The notes under the pieces were generated by a model. That model saw nothing but the letters and a program-made list of their open reading frames with translations, searched no databases and had not been told where the DNA came from. From NCBI RefSeq assembly GCF_010730575.1, contig NZ_AP022614.1, positions 5,642,001-5,706,000 on the forward strand: a DNA stretch of 64,000 nucleotides, in the 5' to 3' direction. This document shows positions 1 through 7,850 of this stretch, in pieces; the first letter of the stretch is position 1; every line of letters begins with the position of its first letter. This DNA comes from Mycobacterium parmense. GTDB taxonomy: Bacteria; Actinomycetota; Actinomycetes; Mycobacteriales; Mycobacteriaceae. Position numbers and translations under genes: made by a program.

Positions 1-326
1 CCGACGACACCATCATCCGGGGCGGGGAGAACATCGCCCCGTCGGAGATCGAGGACGTCCTCATCGAGCATCCCGACGTCCGCGAGGTCGTCGTCGTCGG
101 ACTGGATGACGCCGAGTGGGGTCAGATCATCGTGGCGGTGATCGTGCCCGAGGCAGGCGGTGCGCCGGCACCCGAGCAGCTCCGCGAGTTCGCACGCAGC
201 CAGCTGCGTGGGTCCCGTACGCCGGATCGCATCGTGTTCCGGGAAGAGTTGCCAACCACGCCGACCGGCAAGGTGTTGCGCCGGGAGATCCTCGATAACC
301 TGACGCCAGCTGCGGCCGAGCACTGA
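1..326 (+). CDS. AMP-forming acyl-CoA synthetase, C-terminal fragment
   Basis: This is the last ~107 residues of an ANL-superfamily acyl-CoA ligase; the 5' part is outside the window and the frame is open from base 3. Visible are the hinge and start of the C-terminal lid (RGGENIAPSEIEDVL), the beta-strand VREVVVVG..D..WGQ, and the catalytic-lysine motif TPTGKVLRREIL close to the end. Members adenylate a carboxylic acid and transfer it to CoA in the cytosol; the substrate pocket is not in view. The next gene begins 30 bases downstream on the same strand, so they probably form one transcript. Family call is secure, substrate unknown. Confidence 0.93.
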   Translation, partial: DDTIIRGGENIAPSEIEDVLIEHPDVREVVVVGLDDAEWGQIIVAVIVPEAGGAPAPEQLREFARSQLRGSRTPDRIVFREELPTTPTGKVLRREILDNLTPAAAEH

Positions 327-356
327 ATTCGTCCCTCGAGAGAAGAGGAATCCGAC

Positions 357-659
357 ATGATCAAGAACGGCACGCGCCTGCAGAGCCAGGTGTGTGACAC
401 GCAGGTGATCGTCGTCAAAGCCGCTGAGAGCCTGGATGATCTGCGTTGCGGAGGCCATCCGATGGTGCCGCTGGATGCCGAGCGGGCCGCCGACGCCGTG
501 CTCGACCCGGCCTTCGCCGACGGCAGCACGATGGGCAAGCGGTACGTCGACGACGGCGACGCCGAGGTGCTGGTCACCAAGGCCGGCGCCGGGTCGCTCA
601 GCGTCGGGACGACGCCGCTGGTGCTCAAGGAAGCCAAGCCGCTGCCGGCCAGTGACTGA
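357..659 (+). CDS. conserved hypothetical protein, desulforedoxin-like motif
   Basis: A 100-residue protein with an ATG start preceded by GAGAAGAGG about 7 bases upstream, immediately after a CoA ligase gene. The N-terminal part has single cysteines at C13 (QVCDTQVIVV) and C31 (LRCGGHPM). The second segment resembles the CCGxPM end of desulforedoxin/superoxide reductase N-terminal domains, but with one Cys where those have pairs, so metal binding as a monomer is doubtful. The rest is acidic with no membrane segment or signal peptide. I do not recognise a characterised function; linkage suggests a role with the CoA ligase. Confidence 0.75.
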   Translation: MIKNGTRLQSQVCDTQVIVVKAAESLDDLRCGGHPMVPLDAERAADAVLDPAFADGSTMGKRYVDDGDAEVLVTKAGAGSLSVGTTPLVLKEAKPLPASD

Positions 660-665
660 TAGCCA

Positions 666-815
666 ATGACAGGCCTAGGCTGCCGCGCGTACGCCGCTGG
701 GCCGTTACCTCCGTCGAACGTCCCCTGGGTGGTGGAGGTTGGCGGTTGGATCGCCTTCGGCCTGGTGGCCGTGTTCCTGAAGGCCGCCGAGCGGGGCGTC
801 CAGGCCATCCCGTAG
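666..815 (+). CDS. possible 49-residue small membrane protein
   Basis: ATG at 666, six bases after the stop of the 100-residue gene; it runs to TAG at 813-815. The predicted peptide has a hydrophobic stretch WIAFGLVAVFLKAA near residues 34-47, consistent with one short membrane segment, and a basic/acidic C-terminus. Tight spacing to the gene before it supports co-transcription. Nothing identifies a function, and a short GC-rich open frame can arise by chance, so this is tentative. Confidence 0.4.
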   Translation: MTGLGCRAYAAGPLPPSNVPWVVEVGGWIAFGLVAVFLKAAERGVQAIP

Positions 816-838
816 CGGACGCTCCCACCGGCTCCGGC

Positions 839-2068
839 TCAGGCGTTGGCCAGTGCCGGCGGCTTGACCGCTTCCGGATCAGGGTTGGCGATCGGCAGGC
901 CCATGAAGCGACGAGCGTTGTCACCCATGAAGTCGTAGGTGCGCCGCTCATCCATGCCCTCGGCGTACTGCCAGTACCGCTTTGGCTCGGCCAGGCCTTC
1001 GGGATGCGGCCAGTCCGAGCCGAACATCACCTTGTCCCATCCGACGGTCTGCACCACGTCGGCCACCGAACCCTCCCAGAACGGGCTGACCCAGACGTTG
1101 CGGCGGAACACCTCGTGCGGATGCTCGGGGAAGTTCTGCGGCATCTTGCCGTATGTCGACTGCAGGTCATCGAATAGCGGCTTGATCCACGCGCTGCCGT
1201 TCTCGACGCTGGCGATCCGCAGCTTCGGGAATCGGGTCAACGTGCCGTGGCAGATCAGGCTGGTGAGCATGTCGGCAATCTCGCGGTGACCGAGTGCGGT
1301 CCACTTGAATGCCGACATCTCGAACGCGCTACTTGTTGACGGAGGTTCCCACTTGTCGATGTATTCCTGCAACGGAGGTTGGCTGGCGTGCAACACGATC
1401 GGCAGCCCCGCGTCCTCGACGTCACGCCAGAACGGATCGAACTCGGGCAGCGCGGGGGAGCGCCAACCCTTGTAACCGTTCACCGGTGCGGGCTTGATCA
1501 GCGCGACCTTGGCGCCATTGTCGAGGATGTACTCGAGTTCGCGACGCGCTTCGTCCACGAGTCCCAGGGTGAGTACCGGCGTCGAGTAGACGCGGTTGGC
1601 GTGGCTGAACCCCCAGTGCTCCAGCATCCATTGGTTCAGTGCATGGATGATCGCCACCGTCAGGTCGGGATCCTCGGCGGCCGAATGCTCGACCAGATTG
1701 GCCAGCGTGGGGTAGTTCAGGCATGCGTCGACGCCCTGGCGGTCGAGTTCGGCGATTCGGTCTTCGGGGTTGCGTGCTCCCGGCGGGGTGTCGATGCCGC
1801 GGCCGGACATCTCTCGCATCGACAGACCCTCGGGGTTCTGGCCGGAGTAGAACTTTTCGTGCGCGCCGGGAGCGGCGACCCGTTCGAACGTCGGGTTGGG
1901 CATGTAGTCGGTGATCTTGTTCAGGATCGCGATGCGGGTGTGCCTGCCGATCTGGACGAACTGCACCTTCGGCCGGAATTCCTCGGGCAGATACTTCGTC
2001 AGCGCATCGGGGGTTTCGTACATGTGCTGATCGGCATCGAAGATCGGTGCGTCGGTGAACTGCGTCAT
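839..2068 (-). CDS. amidohydrolase_2 family protein (ACMSD-like metal-dependent hydrolase/decarboxylase)
   Basis: A 409-residue TIM-barrel protein of the amidohydrolase_2 (ACMSD-like) family. It opens with the metal-site strand IFDADQHMYE (D-x-x-H), has a barrel His in PIVLHASQPP, SVENGSAWI in the middle and the signature MFGSDWPHPEG with the metal/acid Asp near the C-terminus. Relatives decarboxylate or hydrolyse carboxylated ring compounds; in mycobacteria many are uncharacterised and sit in CoA-catabolism clusters. It is transcribed divergently from the TetR gene at 2217 across a palindrome at 2122-2135, so that TetR is the likely regulator. Substrate unknown. Confidence 0.87.
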   Translation of the reverse strand: MTQFTDAPIFDADQHMYETPDALTKYLPEEFRPKVQFVQIGRHTRIAILNKITDYMPNPTFERVAAPGAHEKFYSGQNPEGLSMREMSGRGIDTPPGARNPEDRIAELDRQGVDACLNYPTLANLVEHSAAEDPDLTVAIIHALNQWMLEHWGFSHANRVYSTPVLTLGLVDEARRELEYILDNGAKVALIKPAPVNGYKGWRSPALPEFDPFWRDVEDAGLPIVLHASQPPLQEYIDKWEPPSTSSAFEMSAFKWTALGHREIADMLTSLICHGTLTRFPKLRIASVENGSAWIKPLFDDLQSTYGKMPQNFPEHPHEVFRRNVWVSPFWEGSVADVVQTVGWDKVMFGSDWPHPEGLAEPKRYWQYAEGMDERRTYDFMGDNARRFMGLPIANPDPEAVKPPALANA

Positions 2069-2121
2069 CGTGGTGCCTCTCGCTGCTCGATATTTGGCTC
2101 GGCTACGAGCTTGGCTTAATC

Positions 2122-2135
2122 TGACAGAACTGTCA
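2122..2135. promoter_or_regulatory. TGACAG-AA-CTGTCA palindrome, candidate TetR operator
   Basis: A perfect 6-2-6 inverted repeat in the 148-base divergent intergenic region between the amidohydrolase (839-2068) and the TetR gene (2217). A further TGTCAAG copy lies at 2152-2158, repeating the TGTCAAG at 2131-2137. Position and symmetry fit an autoregulatory TetR site. No binding data; inference. Confidence 0.5.
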
Positions 2136-2216
2136 AGTCTGTACTCATATATGTCAAGATAGTGGCTTTAACATGCAGCGATTGCGCTTGACGATGCCGT
2201 CACATAGCATGAGTGG

Positions 2217-2828
2217 ATGACGGTGACCTCGGCTTCGGCCGCCGAACGGCAACTGGACGCCACCCGCGGTGAGCGCACGCGCTCGGCGATTCTTGACGCC
2301 AGCCGTCGTCTGTTCTTGGAGCGCGGCTATGCGGGCACGCCGATCAACGCGATCACCGAGGCGTGCGGCATCTCACGGGCCGGCTTCTACACCTACTTCA
2401 AGGACAAGCGCGAGATCTTCAACGTCCTGGGCAAGAACGCTTACCGCGAGGCCTTGGCCGTCATCGCCGAGTGGGCCGAGGCCCGAGCATCGTTCGGTCC
2501 AGCCGAGGTTCGGGCCTGGGTGGGCCACTACTTCGACTACATGGACCATCACGGCGCGTTCGTTCTCGCGTCGGCGCATTCGGCGCCCGACGACGACGAC
2601 TTTCGAAACTCTCGCAACCGCATGGTGACCCGGGCATCGTGGAAGCTTGGCCAGGCGATCGCCGGCGACGGCGCCCATTCACCGGACGTTATCGGCGTCG
2701 CGGTGATGGGACTGTTGGACCGGGCCTGGTACACGGTGCACCGGCAGACGGTGGCCGTCGACCGTGACGAAATGATCGGGGTGGTCGCGGAGATGATCGG
2801 CGCGATGGCAACGCCTCTCGCATCGTGA
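2217..2828 (+). CDS. TetR/AcrR family transcriptional regulator
   Basis: A 203-residue regulator. Residues ~20-66 form the TetR DNA-binding domain (RSAILDASRRLFLERGYAG, then GISRAGFYTYFKDKREIF); the remainder is a helical ligand-binding and dimerisation domain of ordinary length. The ligand is likely a CoA thioester or acid of the neighbouring pathway (inference). It is divergent from the amidohydrolase, and its stop overlaps the GTG start of the FMN-barrel protein at 2825 (GTGA), so regulator and enzyme are translationally coupled. Confidence 0.92.
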   Translation: MTVTSASAAERQLDATRGERTRSAILDASRRLFLERGYAGTPINAITEACGISRAGFYTYFKDKREIFNVLGKNAYREALAVIAEWAEARASFGPAEVRAWVGHYFDYMDHHGAFVLASAHSAPDDDDFRNSRNRMVTRASWKLGQAIAGDGAHSPDVIGVAVMGLLDRAWYTVHRQTVAVDRDEMIGVVAEMIGAMATPLAS

Positions 2829-3265
2829 CCCCGACGTTGCTCGATGCGCCGGACGTCGTTGAGTTCATCCGCGCGAACCACCGCGTATTTCTCTTCTGCC
2901 GTGACGGCGCACGACGTCCGATCGGTTATGCCATGCGCTCGGTTGCCTATCGCCCCGCCGGCTGCTGCCTCTACTTCGCCACCTATGTTAAGAGCGCCAA
3001 GGTCCAACACCTGCGCTCGGTTCCCGAGGTCGCTTGCCTGATCGGCGACGACGAGGGCTGGGTCTCCGTTTCTGGTTTCGCGCACATCTACCAACCGTCC
3101 GCGGCCGAGGTCGACGAAATCATCGGCGACAGTTCGCCGGATCAACGCGTGCCCGACTCGGTCGTGACGAAGGTCCGTGACCGCCTGCTCAGCGGTAAGC
3201 GGTGCTTCATCGGTCTGACGCTCACCAAGGTCCGCGCCGCCGATCTCCCGGATCGACGTGCCTAG
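2825..3265 (+). CDS. pyridoxamine 5'-phosphate oxidase-like FMN/F420 split-barrel protein
   Basis: 146 residues, GTG start overlapping the TetR stop by four bases. The pattern RPIGYAMRSVAYR...LYFATYVKSAKVQHLRSVPEVA, followed by a strand GWVSVSGFAHIY, is that of the PNPOx-like flavin split barrel, a fold used by FMN- and F420-dependent reductases. These are soluble dimeric proteins. The next gene (3258) is also a split-barrel protein, so the two may form a heterodimer. Specific reaction not deducible. Confidence 0.75.
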   Translation: MTPTLLDAPDVVEFIRANHRVFLFCRDGARRPIGYAMRSVAYRPAGCCLYFATYVKSAKVQHLRSVPEVACLIGDDEGWVSVSGFAHIYQPSAAEVDEIIGDSSPDQRVPDSVVTKVRDRLLSGKRCFIGLTLTKVRAADLPDRRA

Positions 3266-3614
3266 CCCGCGCCGCGGAGGCCCAGTTGCCATGGCCGAGG
3301 ATGAACTTCCGATGTTCCTGGCGCAAAGGCCGACCGGCGCGATCTGCGTCGTCGACGCCGACGGCCAGTTGCTGGCCCTACCGGCGCGGGTGGTCGACTT
3401 CGACTCCGCCACAATCGCGGTCACGGTTGATGGTGTCGATGTCGACGCCACGCACAGCGCTGAAACCCAGGCCTGCGTCGTAGCCGACACCTTCACCGCG
3501 TATCGGGACATTCGCGGGGCGATCGTGCAGGGAACGGTGACGTGGCCACCCTCCGATGACGTGGCCACACTGACGGTCAGCCGCACGGTGACGTTCTCGT
3601 TCGCCAACGCCTAG
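3258..3614 (+). CDS. second, short FMN split-barrel-like protein
   Basis: 118 residues from a GTG that overlaps the preceding stop; an ATG at 3291 is an alternative start. Strands such as GAICVVDADGQLLALPARVVDFD and ACVVADTFTAYRDIRGAIVQGTV fit a small pyridoxamine-phosphate-oxidase-like barrel. It follows a gene of the same fold with no gap, suggesting one unit with the TetR at 2217. Family assignment is moderate; no catalytic residues can be named. Confidence 0.6.
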   Translation: MPSPRRGGPVAMAEDELPMFLAQRPTGAICVVDADGQLLALPARVVDFDSATIAVTVDGVDVDATHSAETQACVVADTFTAYRDIRGAIVQGTVTWPPSDDVATLTVSRTVTFSFANA

Positions 3615-3650
3615 AGGATTGAGCGCCGATATTCTGGCTACCCAGTAGCG

Positions 3651-3797
3651 ATGTCAGGATTCGATACCAGCCAACCGATCACCGACCAGACGGCCCTCGA
3701 GGAGGTCGACGAGGTCGACGACGCGACCAAGCCGAAGGCCGCGACACCTCCCGCTGAGCCCGACGAGCTGGGTGACGCGACTCCCGGCCCGCGCTGA
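3651..3797 (+). CDS. possible 48-residue acidic hypothetical protein
   Basis: ATG at 3651 to TGA at 3795-3797. The peptide is strongly acidic and proline-rich (EEVDEVDD, TPPAEPDELGD), without hydrophobic segments, so it is probably disordered. It ends eight bases before the convergent DUF2889 gene. The codon pattern fits the local bias, but no obvious ribosome site precedes it. Tentative. Confidence 0.35.
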   Translation: MSGFDTSQPITDQTALEEVDEVDDATKPKAATPPAEPDELGDATPGPR

Positions 3798-3804
3798 CCC
3801 GCGT

Positions 3805-4824
3805 TCAGGCGTCCTTCACCAGGCTGATCAGCGCCTCGGCATCGGCGATGCTGCGAAGCAGATCGTTGAGATGGGTGCAGGTGCTGGTACCGGACAGTTC
3901 CTGACGGACTCGGAAGTGCAGGTCTCGCAACGTCATTCCGGCGATTCGCGCAGCGCTGGCGACGGCTCCCGGGCATTCCTGCCACGGCAGCACCCGCGGT
4001 GTGGCCCGCGACTCGACGATGACCCCGGTGTGGGCATCCACGACGGCGACCAAGGTGTACTCGTGGATGATCGTCTCCACCCCGTCGCTCCTCACGTAGG
4101 TATCGCGGAACATCGCGTCGATGCCCACCCGTGACGGCGACTCGCCCTGGTAGACATCGATGCGCCGCCTGCGGCGCATGCCGTGGCGCGGCAACGCCGC
4201 CACGTGGTGCCATGCCCAAGGGTCTTCGCCGTGGTCGAGGTCGGGAGCCTCTGGGCCGGTGACGATCACGGGATCGCCCGCCTCAAACGACGTCAGCAGT
4301 AGCCCGCCGGTCGCGAAACCCGCACACTGGTCGGCGACCGGCAGGTACCCCGACTTCGCGACATCGCCCAGCAGGTTCGACGCCGACAGCGCGTGCCCGG
4401 ATATCAACGTGGCGACGGGAACGTCGTCGAGCAGCGCATAGCGCAGATCGCGTGCTCGCCGCAATTCGGGAGCCGCCTTGTCGGCCGCCGCGCGGAACCC
4501 GCTCATCGCGGGCGCGCCCGACAGTCGGGACAGCGCGGCGACCGGTGGCGTCACCTCGACGTGACGGATGACGCGGGCGATCAGCTCGATGGTGGCCGAT
4601 AGCGTCGCAGAGCCGAGCTCGGTCACCGTTCCGTCGACCGCCGTCCACAGATCGCGCGCCCGTCCGTTCAGATACACCGGGTCGAGTGAGCCCTCGTCGC
4701 GGGTCATGTCGATCGACGTGGTCCGTCGTGCCGACCGCGGCCGTCGCTGCGGATTAGTGGTCGTCGGCTCGTGTACGCCGTGCAGGGGATGAAGCCCGAA
4801 GGGCGGGGAACCCAGGTCCGTCAC
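3805..4824 (-). CDS. DUF2889 domain-containing protein
   Basis: About 339 residues from a GTG at 4824. An ATG at 4881 is in frame but would run 47 bases into the upstream TetR gene, whereas GTG 4824 lies ten bases after its stop and begins at TDLGSPPFGLHPLHG. The C-terminal region carries the DUF2889 pattern: ECPGAVASAARIAGM followed by LSGTSTCTHLNDLLRSIADA. Function is unknown; such proteins recur beside thiolases and CoA ligases in actinobacterial lipid and steroid clusters. It is the last gene of a leftward thiolase-DUF35-TetR-DUF2889 series. Confidence 0.8.
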   Translation of the reverse strand: MTDLGSPPFGLHPLHGVHEPTTTNPQRRPRSARRTTSIDMTRDEGSLDPVYLNGRARDLWTAVDGTVTELGSATLSATIELIARVIRHVEVTPPVAALSRLSGAPAMSGFRAAADKAAPELRRARDLRYALLDDVPVATLISGHALSASNLLGDVAKSGYLPVADQCAGFATGGLLLTSFEAGDPVIVTGPEAPDLDHGEDPWAWHHVAALPRHGMRRRRRIDVYQGESPSRVGIDAMFRDTYVRSDGVETIIHEYTLVAVVDAHTGVIVESRATPRVLPWQECPGAVASAARIAGMTLRDLHFRVRQELSGTSTCTHLNDLLRSIADAEALISLVKDA

Positions 4825-4834
4825 CGGACGGACT

Positions 4835-5626
4835 CTAGCGGCTTGTCTGCGTTTTGATCTGGCGGAGGGTGTCGCGTCCAAGTTGGACTTTGGTCATGGT
4901 GGCATCCGCGGCCGCCTTTCGCACGAAGGACCTGGGGATACGATTCCAGTGCTCGACCCCGGTGGTGATCGTTGTGACGAGCTCGGCGACACGGCTGAAG
5001 GCTCCACTGCGCGGGCGTTTGTCGGCGAGTTTCTGCGGCGATTCGTGCGGTGTGTCGGGGTACCCGAGAGCGCAGTTGAATGCACGCAGACACATTCCGG
5101 TGAGGTCGGCCCGCGTGATTCGCTGCGACTGAACCCATTTCACGCAGGCAGCGCGGACGAACGCCAACCAACCCTCTACGGCGATCTCGGTGACGTCGCG
5201 GAGACGTCCCTCGGCGACGAGTTTGTCGATCAAGCGTTGGCCAATAACATTGAGCTCGTCGGTGACGATCGCCTGGATCGCCGGGTCATCCGACAATGCG
5301 CCGCGGCTGATCGCGATTGCTTCAAAGGGATGCTCGGCAAAATATTGGATGTGAGCCTCGAGCCCGGTGGCAAGCTGATCTGCGAGCGGTAGCTGCGGGT
5401 CAGGATTGGCCCGCGCCAGCAGCCGGTTACTGGCGCGCTTGAATATCGTCACGTACAGGTCTCGCTTGCTCGGAAAGTAGTGATACAGCGACGCTCTCGA
5501 CACACCCGCCCGCGCGGCGATGTCCTCGACGAAGACATTTTCGTACGGCTTCTCCGCGAACATCGCGGCTGCGACGTCGAGCAGCTGTGCACGTCGCTGT
5601 TGCGGCTCTAGGCGTCGTGCTGTCAT
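4835..5626 (-). CDS. TetR/AcrR family transcriptional regulator
   Basis: 263 residues. The N-terminal TetR domain spans ~8-58 (AQLLDVAAAMFAEKPYENVF, then AGVSRASLYHYFPSKRDLY). It is longer than most TetR proteins: beyond about residue 195 there is a basic tail (SFVRKAAADATMTK...RQIKTQTSR) that may add a DNA or protein contact. It lies 31 bases downstream of the DUF35 gene and ten bases before the DUF2889 start, so it is probably in the thiolase operon and may act on the inverted repeat at 7339-7364. Ligand unknown. Confidence 0.9.
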   Translation of the reverse strand: MTARRLEPQQRRAQLLDVAAAMFAEKPYENVFVEDIAARAGVSRASLYHYFPSKRDLYVTIFKRASNRLLARANPDPQLPLADQLATGLEAHIQYFAEHPFEAIAISRGALSDDPAIQAIVTDELNVIGQRLIDKLVAEGRLRDVTEIAVEGWLAFVRAACVKWVQSQRITRADLTGMCLRAFNCALGYPDTPHESPQKLADKRPRSGAFSRVAELVTTITTGVEHWNRIPRSFVRKAAADATMTKVQLGRDTLRQIKTQTSR

Positions 5627-5657
5627 ACGACCGCCAGATCAACTCGCAGACGTAGCA

Positions 5658-6092
5658 CTAACTCTCCTCGGCCGGTCGGAACGCGAAGGTCAATAGCGAC
5701 TGACCGTCGGCGGTCTCCAGCGTGGTGGTGGTCGACACCAGGGGCTGTCCGATCCGCAGTTCGGCCGCGGTCGCATCGACGATCAGCGTCTCGACCAGTA
5801 CGCCCTCGGTCAACTCGACGAAGCCCACCACGTACGGCCGAAACACCTTGGGATCTCGATTGCCCTTGTAGGGCAGCGGTGGCGGGAACTCCTGCGTCGT
5901 ATAGGTGTACAGCGTTCCCGTGGTAGACAATTCGATCGCCTCGATGTCGTCCTGGATATCGGGGTCGCCGTCGAAGAGCTCGGGCCGCTCGGCGGGGAAC
6001 TTCACCACTCCCGACGAACGCCTGCGCGACGCGAACAACACCGCACGCTCGGCGTCGACGCGAAAGAGCCCCTCGGCAATCAGGGCGGTCAA
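5658..6092 (-). CDS. DUF35 OB-fold protein lacking the zinc-ribbon cysteines
   Basis: 144 residues from a TTG start one base after the thiolase stop (TGA-G-TTG). The OB-fold part is clear: GTLYTYTTQEFPPPLPY, then VVGFVELTEGVLVETLIV and LRIGQPLV. DUF35 proteins normally carry an N-terminal rubredoxin-like zinc ribbon with two CxxC pairs; here the equivalent stretch (SRRRSSGVVKFP) has no cysteine, and there is none in the whole protein. Partners of this family are thiolase-fold enzymes, here the adjacent thiolase (6094) or the divergent Ltp (7847). The non-ATG start is inferred from the lack of a better one. Confidence 0.82.
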   Translation of the reverse strand: MTALIAEGLFRVDAERAVLFASRRRSSGVVKFPAERPELFDGDPDIQDDIEAIELSTTGTLYTYTTQEFPPPLPYKGNRDPKVFRPYVVGFVELTEGVLVETLIVDATAAELRIGQPLVSTTTTLETADGQSLLTFAFRPAEES

Positions 6093-6093
6093 C

Positions 6094-7281
6094 TCAGGCC
6101 ACCTCGATGACCATCGCGGCGCCCATACCACCGCCGGCGCACATCGACAGCACGCCGATTCCGCCGCCGCGCCTGCGCAATTCGTATATCGCGGAGGTGA
6201 CCATGCGGGCACCCGTTGCGGCGATCGGGTGGCCCAGGCTGATGCCCGAGCCGTAGACGTTGACGATCTCCTCGTCGAGACCGAGTTCGCGGGCGCACGC
6301 CACCGCCTGGGCTGCGAACGCCTCGTTGATCTCGAACAGTGCGACGTCCTCGAGCTTGCGGCCCGCCAACTCGAGCGCCTTCGGGATAGCTTTGATCGGC
6401 CCGCTGCCGGTCCGCGTCGGGTCCAGTCCGACCTGCGTCCAGGACAGCACGCTTGCCAGCGCATCCTGCTGGGTGTCCGGGCTGGCCAGCGCGACCACTG
6501 CCGCGGCATCGTTGATCCCGGAGGAGTTCCCTGCCGTCACGGTGAAGCCTTCGATCTCAGGATGCAGCACCTTCAGCCCGGCAAGCGACTCCATCGAACT
6601 CCCGCGCCGTGGATGCTCGTCCTCGGCGAAGGTAATCACGCTGCCGTCGGCCTGGGGCACCTGGAGCGGGATGATCTCGTCGGTGAACGCCCCAGCGTCG
6701 ATGGCCTTGATCGCACGCTGATGGCTGCGCAGCGCCCACTTGTCCTGGTCCTCGCGGGTGATCCCGTACTGAAGGTTGCAGTTGTGCGCGACGGTGATGG
6801 ACATGTCCGTGGCGGGCGCTTCCGCAGTCGGCGGATGCGACTCGGGGAACCACTGCGCGTAGTCCTCGGGCGACTTGCCTGTGGTGAAGAGCTTGCGCTT
6901 CTGCATGATTGGGCCGGTCGACAGCGACTCCATACCGCCGGCCAGGATGGCGCGGCTCATCCCGGACGCGATCTGCCCGGCCCCCACGGCGATGGCCGAA
7001 AGACTCGATGCGCACTGGCGGTTCACGGCCAGCCCGGGAATGTCGAGCATGCCGAGGGCCACCGCGATGTAGCGGGCACTGTCGCCGCCGCCCTGCATGC
7101 TCTCGGCCAGCACCAGGTCGTCGAAGTCCGCCACTTCCAGTCCGGAGCGTTCGACGACGGCCTGCACGACGGGTCTGGCGAGCTCGATCGCGGGCATGTT
7201 GGCCAGCGTGCCCTTGCGCGCCGTTCCGATCGGTGTGCGGGCAGCGGCCACGATCGCTGCGCGGGACGTAGTGGTGGCCAT
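6094..7281 (-). CDS. thiolase (acetyl-CoA C-acyltransferase)
   Basis: 395 residues, the usual length for a degradative thiolase. The full catalytic set is present: nucleophilic C90 in NRQCASSLSAI, NEAFA, H351 in GHPIAATGARM and C381 in SMCAGGGMGAAM. It should cleave a 3-ketoacyl-CoA with CoA to give acetyl- or propionyl-CoA plus a shortened acyl-CoA. It is the only thiolase in the window with the catalytic cysteine, in contrast to the four Ltp-like proteins. First gene of a leftward operon, divergent from the MaoC gene at 7392. Confidence 0.95.
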   Translation of the reverse strand: MATTTSRAAIVAAARTPIGTARKGTLANMPAIELARPVVQAVVERSGLEVADFDDLVLAESMQGGGDSARYIAVALGMLDIPGLAVNRQCASSLSAIAVGAGQIASGMSRAILAGGMESLSTGPIMQKRKLFTTGKSPEDYAQWFPESHPPTAEAPATDMSITVAHNCNLQYGITREDQDKWALRSHQRAIKAIDAGAFTDEIIPLQVPQADGSVITFAEDEHPRRGSSMESLAGLKVLHPEIEGFTVTAGNSSGINDAAAVVALASPDTQQDALASVLSWTQVGLDPTRTGSGPIKAIPKALELAGRKLEDVALFEINEAFAAQAVACARELGLDEEIVNVYGSGISLGHPIAATGARMVTSAIYELRRRGGGIGVLSMCAGGGMGAAMVIEVA

Positions 7282-7338
7282 GTGTCTCCCAAGATCGTCA
7301 GAGTTGACGGGCTGCTTGCCCGACGAGCGAGGCCAGTC

Positions 7339-7364
7339 TATACCGTTAAATAGATATCGGTATA
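7339..7364. promoter_or_regulatory. TATACCG-N12-CGGTATA inverted repeat, candidate operator
   Basis: Perfect 7-bp half-sites at 7339-7345 and 7358-7364 in the 110-base region between the divergent thiolase and MaoC genes. The TetR at 4835, encoded in the thiolase operon, is the obvious candidate ligand-responsive factor. Half-site spacing of 19 bp centre to centre is compatible with a TetR dimer. Inference from position and symmetry. Confidence 0.5.
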
Positions 7365-7391
7365 TCGGCGCAGGCGACGTGGGGAGCAGCG

Positions 7392-7850
7392 GTGAAGGTG
7401 ATCAGGTCCGTGGACGATGCACTCGCGGCGATCGGTGAGGAACTGGGCGTCAGCCGGTGGGTGGACATCGACCAGAGCCGGATCGACGCCTTCGCCGACG
7501 TCACGATGGATCATCAGTGGATCCACGTCGACGTCGAGAAGGCCAAGGCTGAAAGCCCTTACGGCGCAACGATCGCGCACGGCTTTCTCACGCTCTCGCT
7601 CATCCCCGGTGTGAGCAAGGACAACTACCGCGTCGAGAACGCCAAGATGGGCATCAACTACGGCCTGAACAAGGTGCGGTTCCTGTCCGCGGTCACCGCC
7701 GGTAGCCGCATCCGGGTCCGCTCCGAGCTCGCCGACGCCACCAAGGTCGCCGACGACACCGTGAACCTGACCGTGCGACACACCGTCGAGATCGACGGAG
7801 TCGACAAACCGGCCGCCGTGGCCGAGCTGATCGCTAGGTTTATCTGGTGA
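7392..7850 (+). CDS. MaoC-like enoyl-CoA hydratase
   Basis: 152 residues, a single hot-dog domain. The (R)-specific hydratase motif is present: D40 and H45 in MDHQWIHVD, followed by YGATIAHGFLTLSLIP, the central hot-dog helix. It hydrates 2-enoyl-CoA to 3-hydroxyacyl-CoA. Its stop overlaps the GTG of the Ltp gene at 7847; hydratase and Ltp-type aldolase are consecutive steps in steroid side-chain removal, so a hydratase-aldolase pair is likely. ATG start. Confidence 0.92.
   Translation: MKVIRSVDDALAAIGEELGVSRWVDIDQSRIDAFADVTMDHQWIHVDVEKAKAESPYGATIAHGFLTLSLIPGVSKDNYRVENAKMGINYGLNKVRFLSAVTAGSRIRVRSELADATKVADDTVNLTVRHTVEIDGVDKPAAVAELIARFIW

Noticed and set aside
6093..6509. N-terminal extension of the DUF35 gene into the thiolase
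   Set aside because: The added residues are an out-of-frame reading of the thiolase 3' end; TTG 6092 abutting the thiolase stop fits better.
5905..7353. 482-residue rightward open frame opposite the thiolase
   Set aside because: It is antisense to a thiolase with every catalytic residue; composition is Arg/Gly/His-rich as expected of a high-GC shadow frame.
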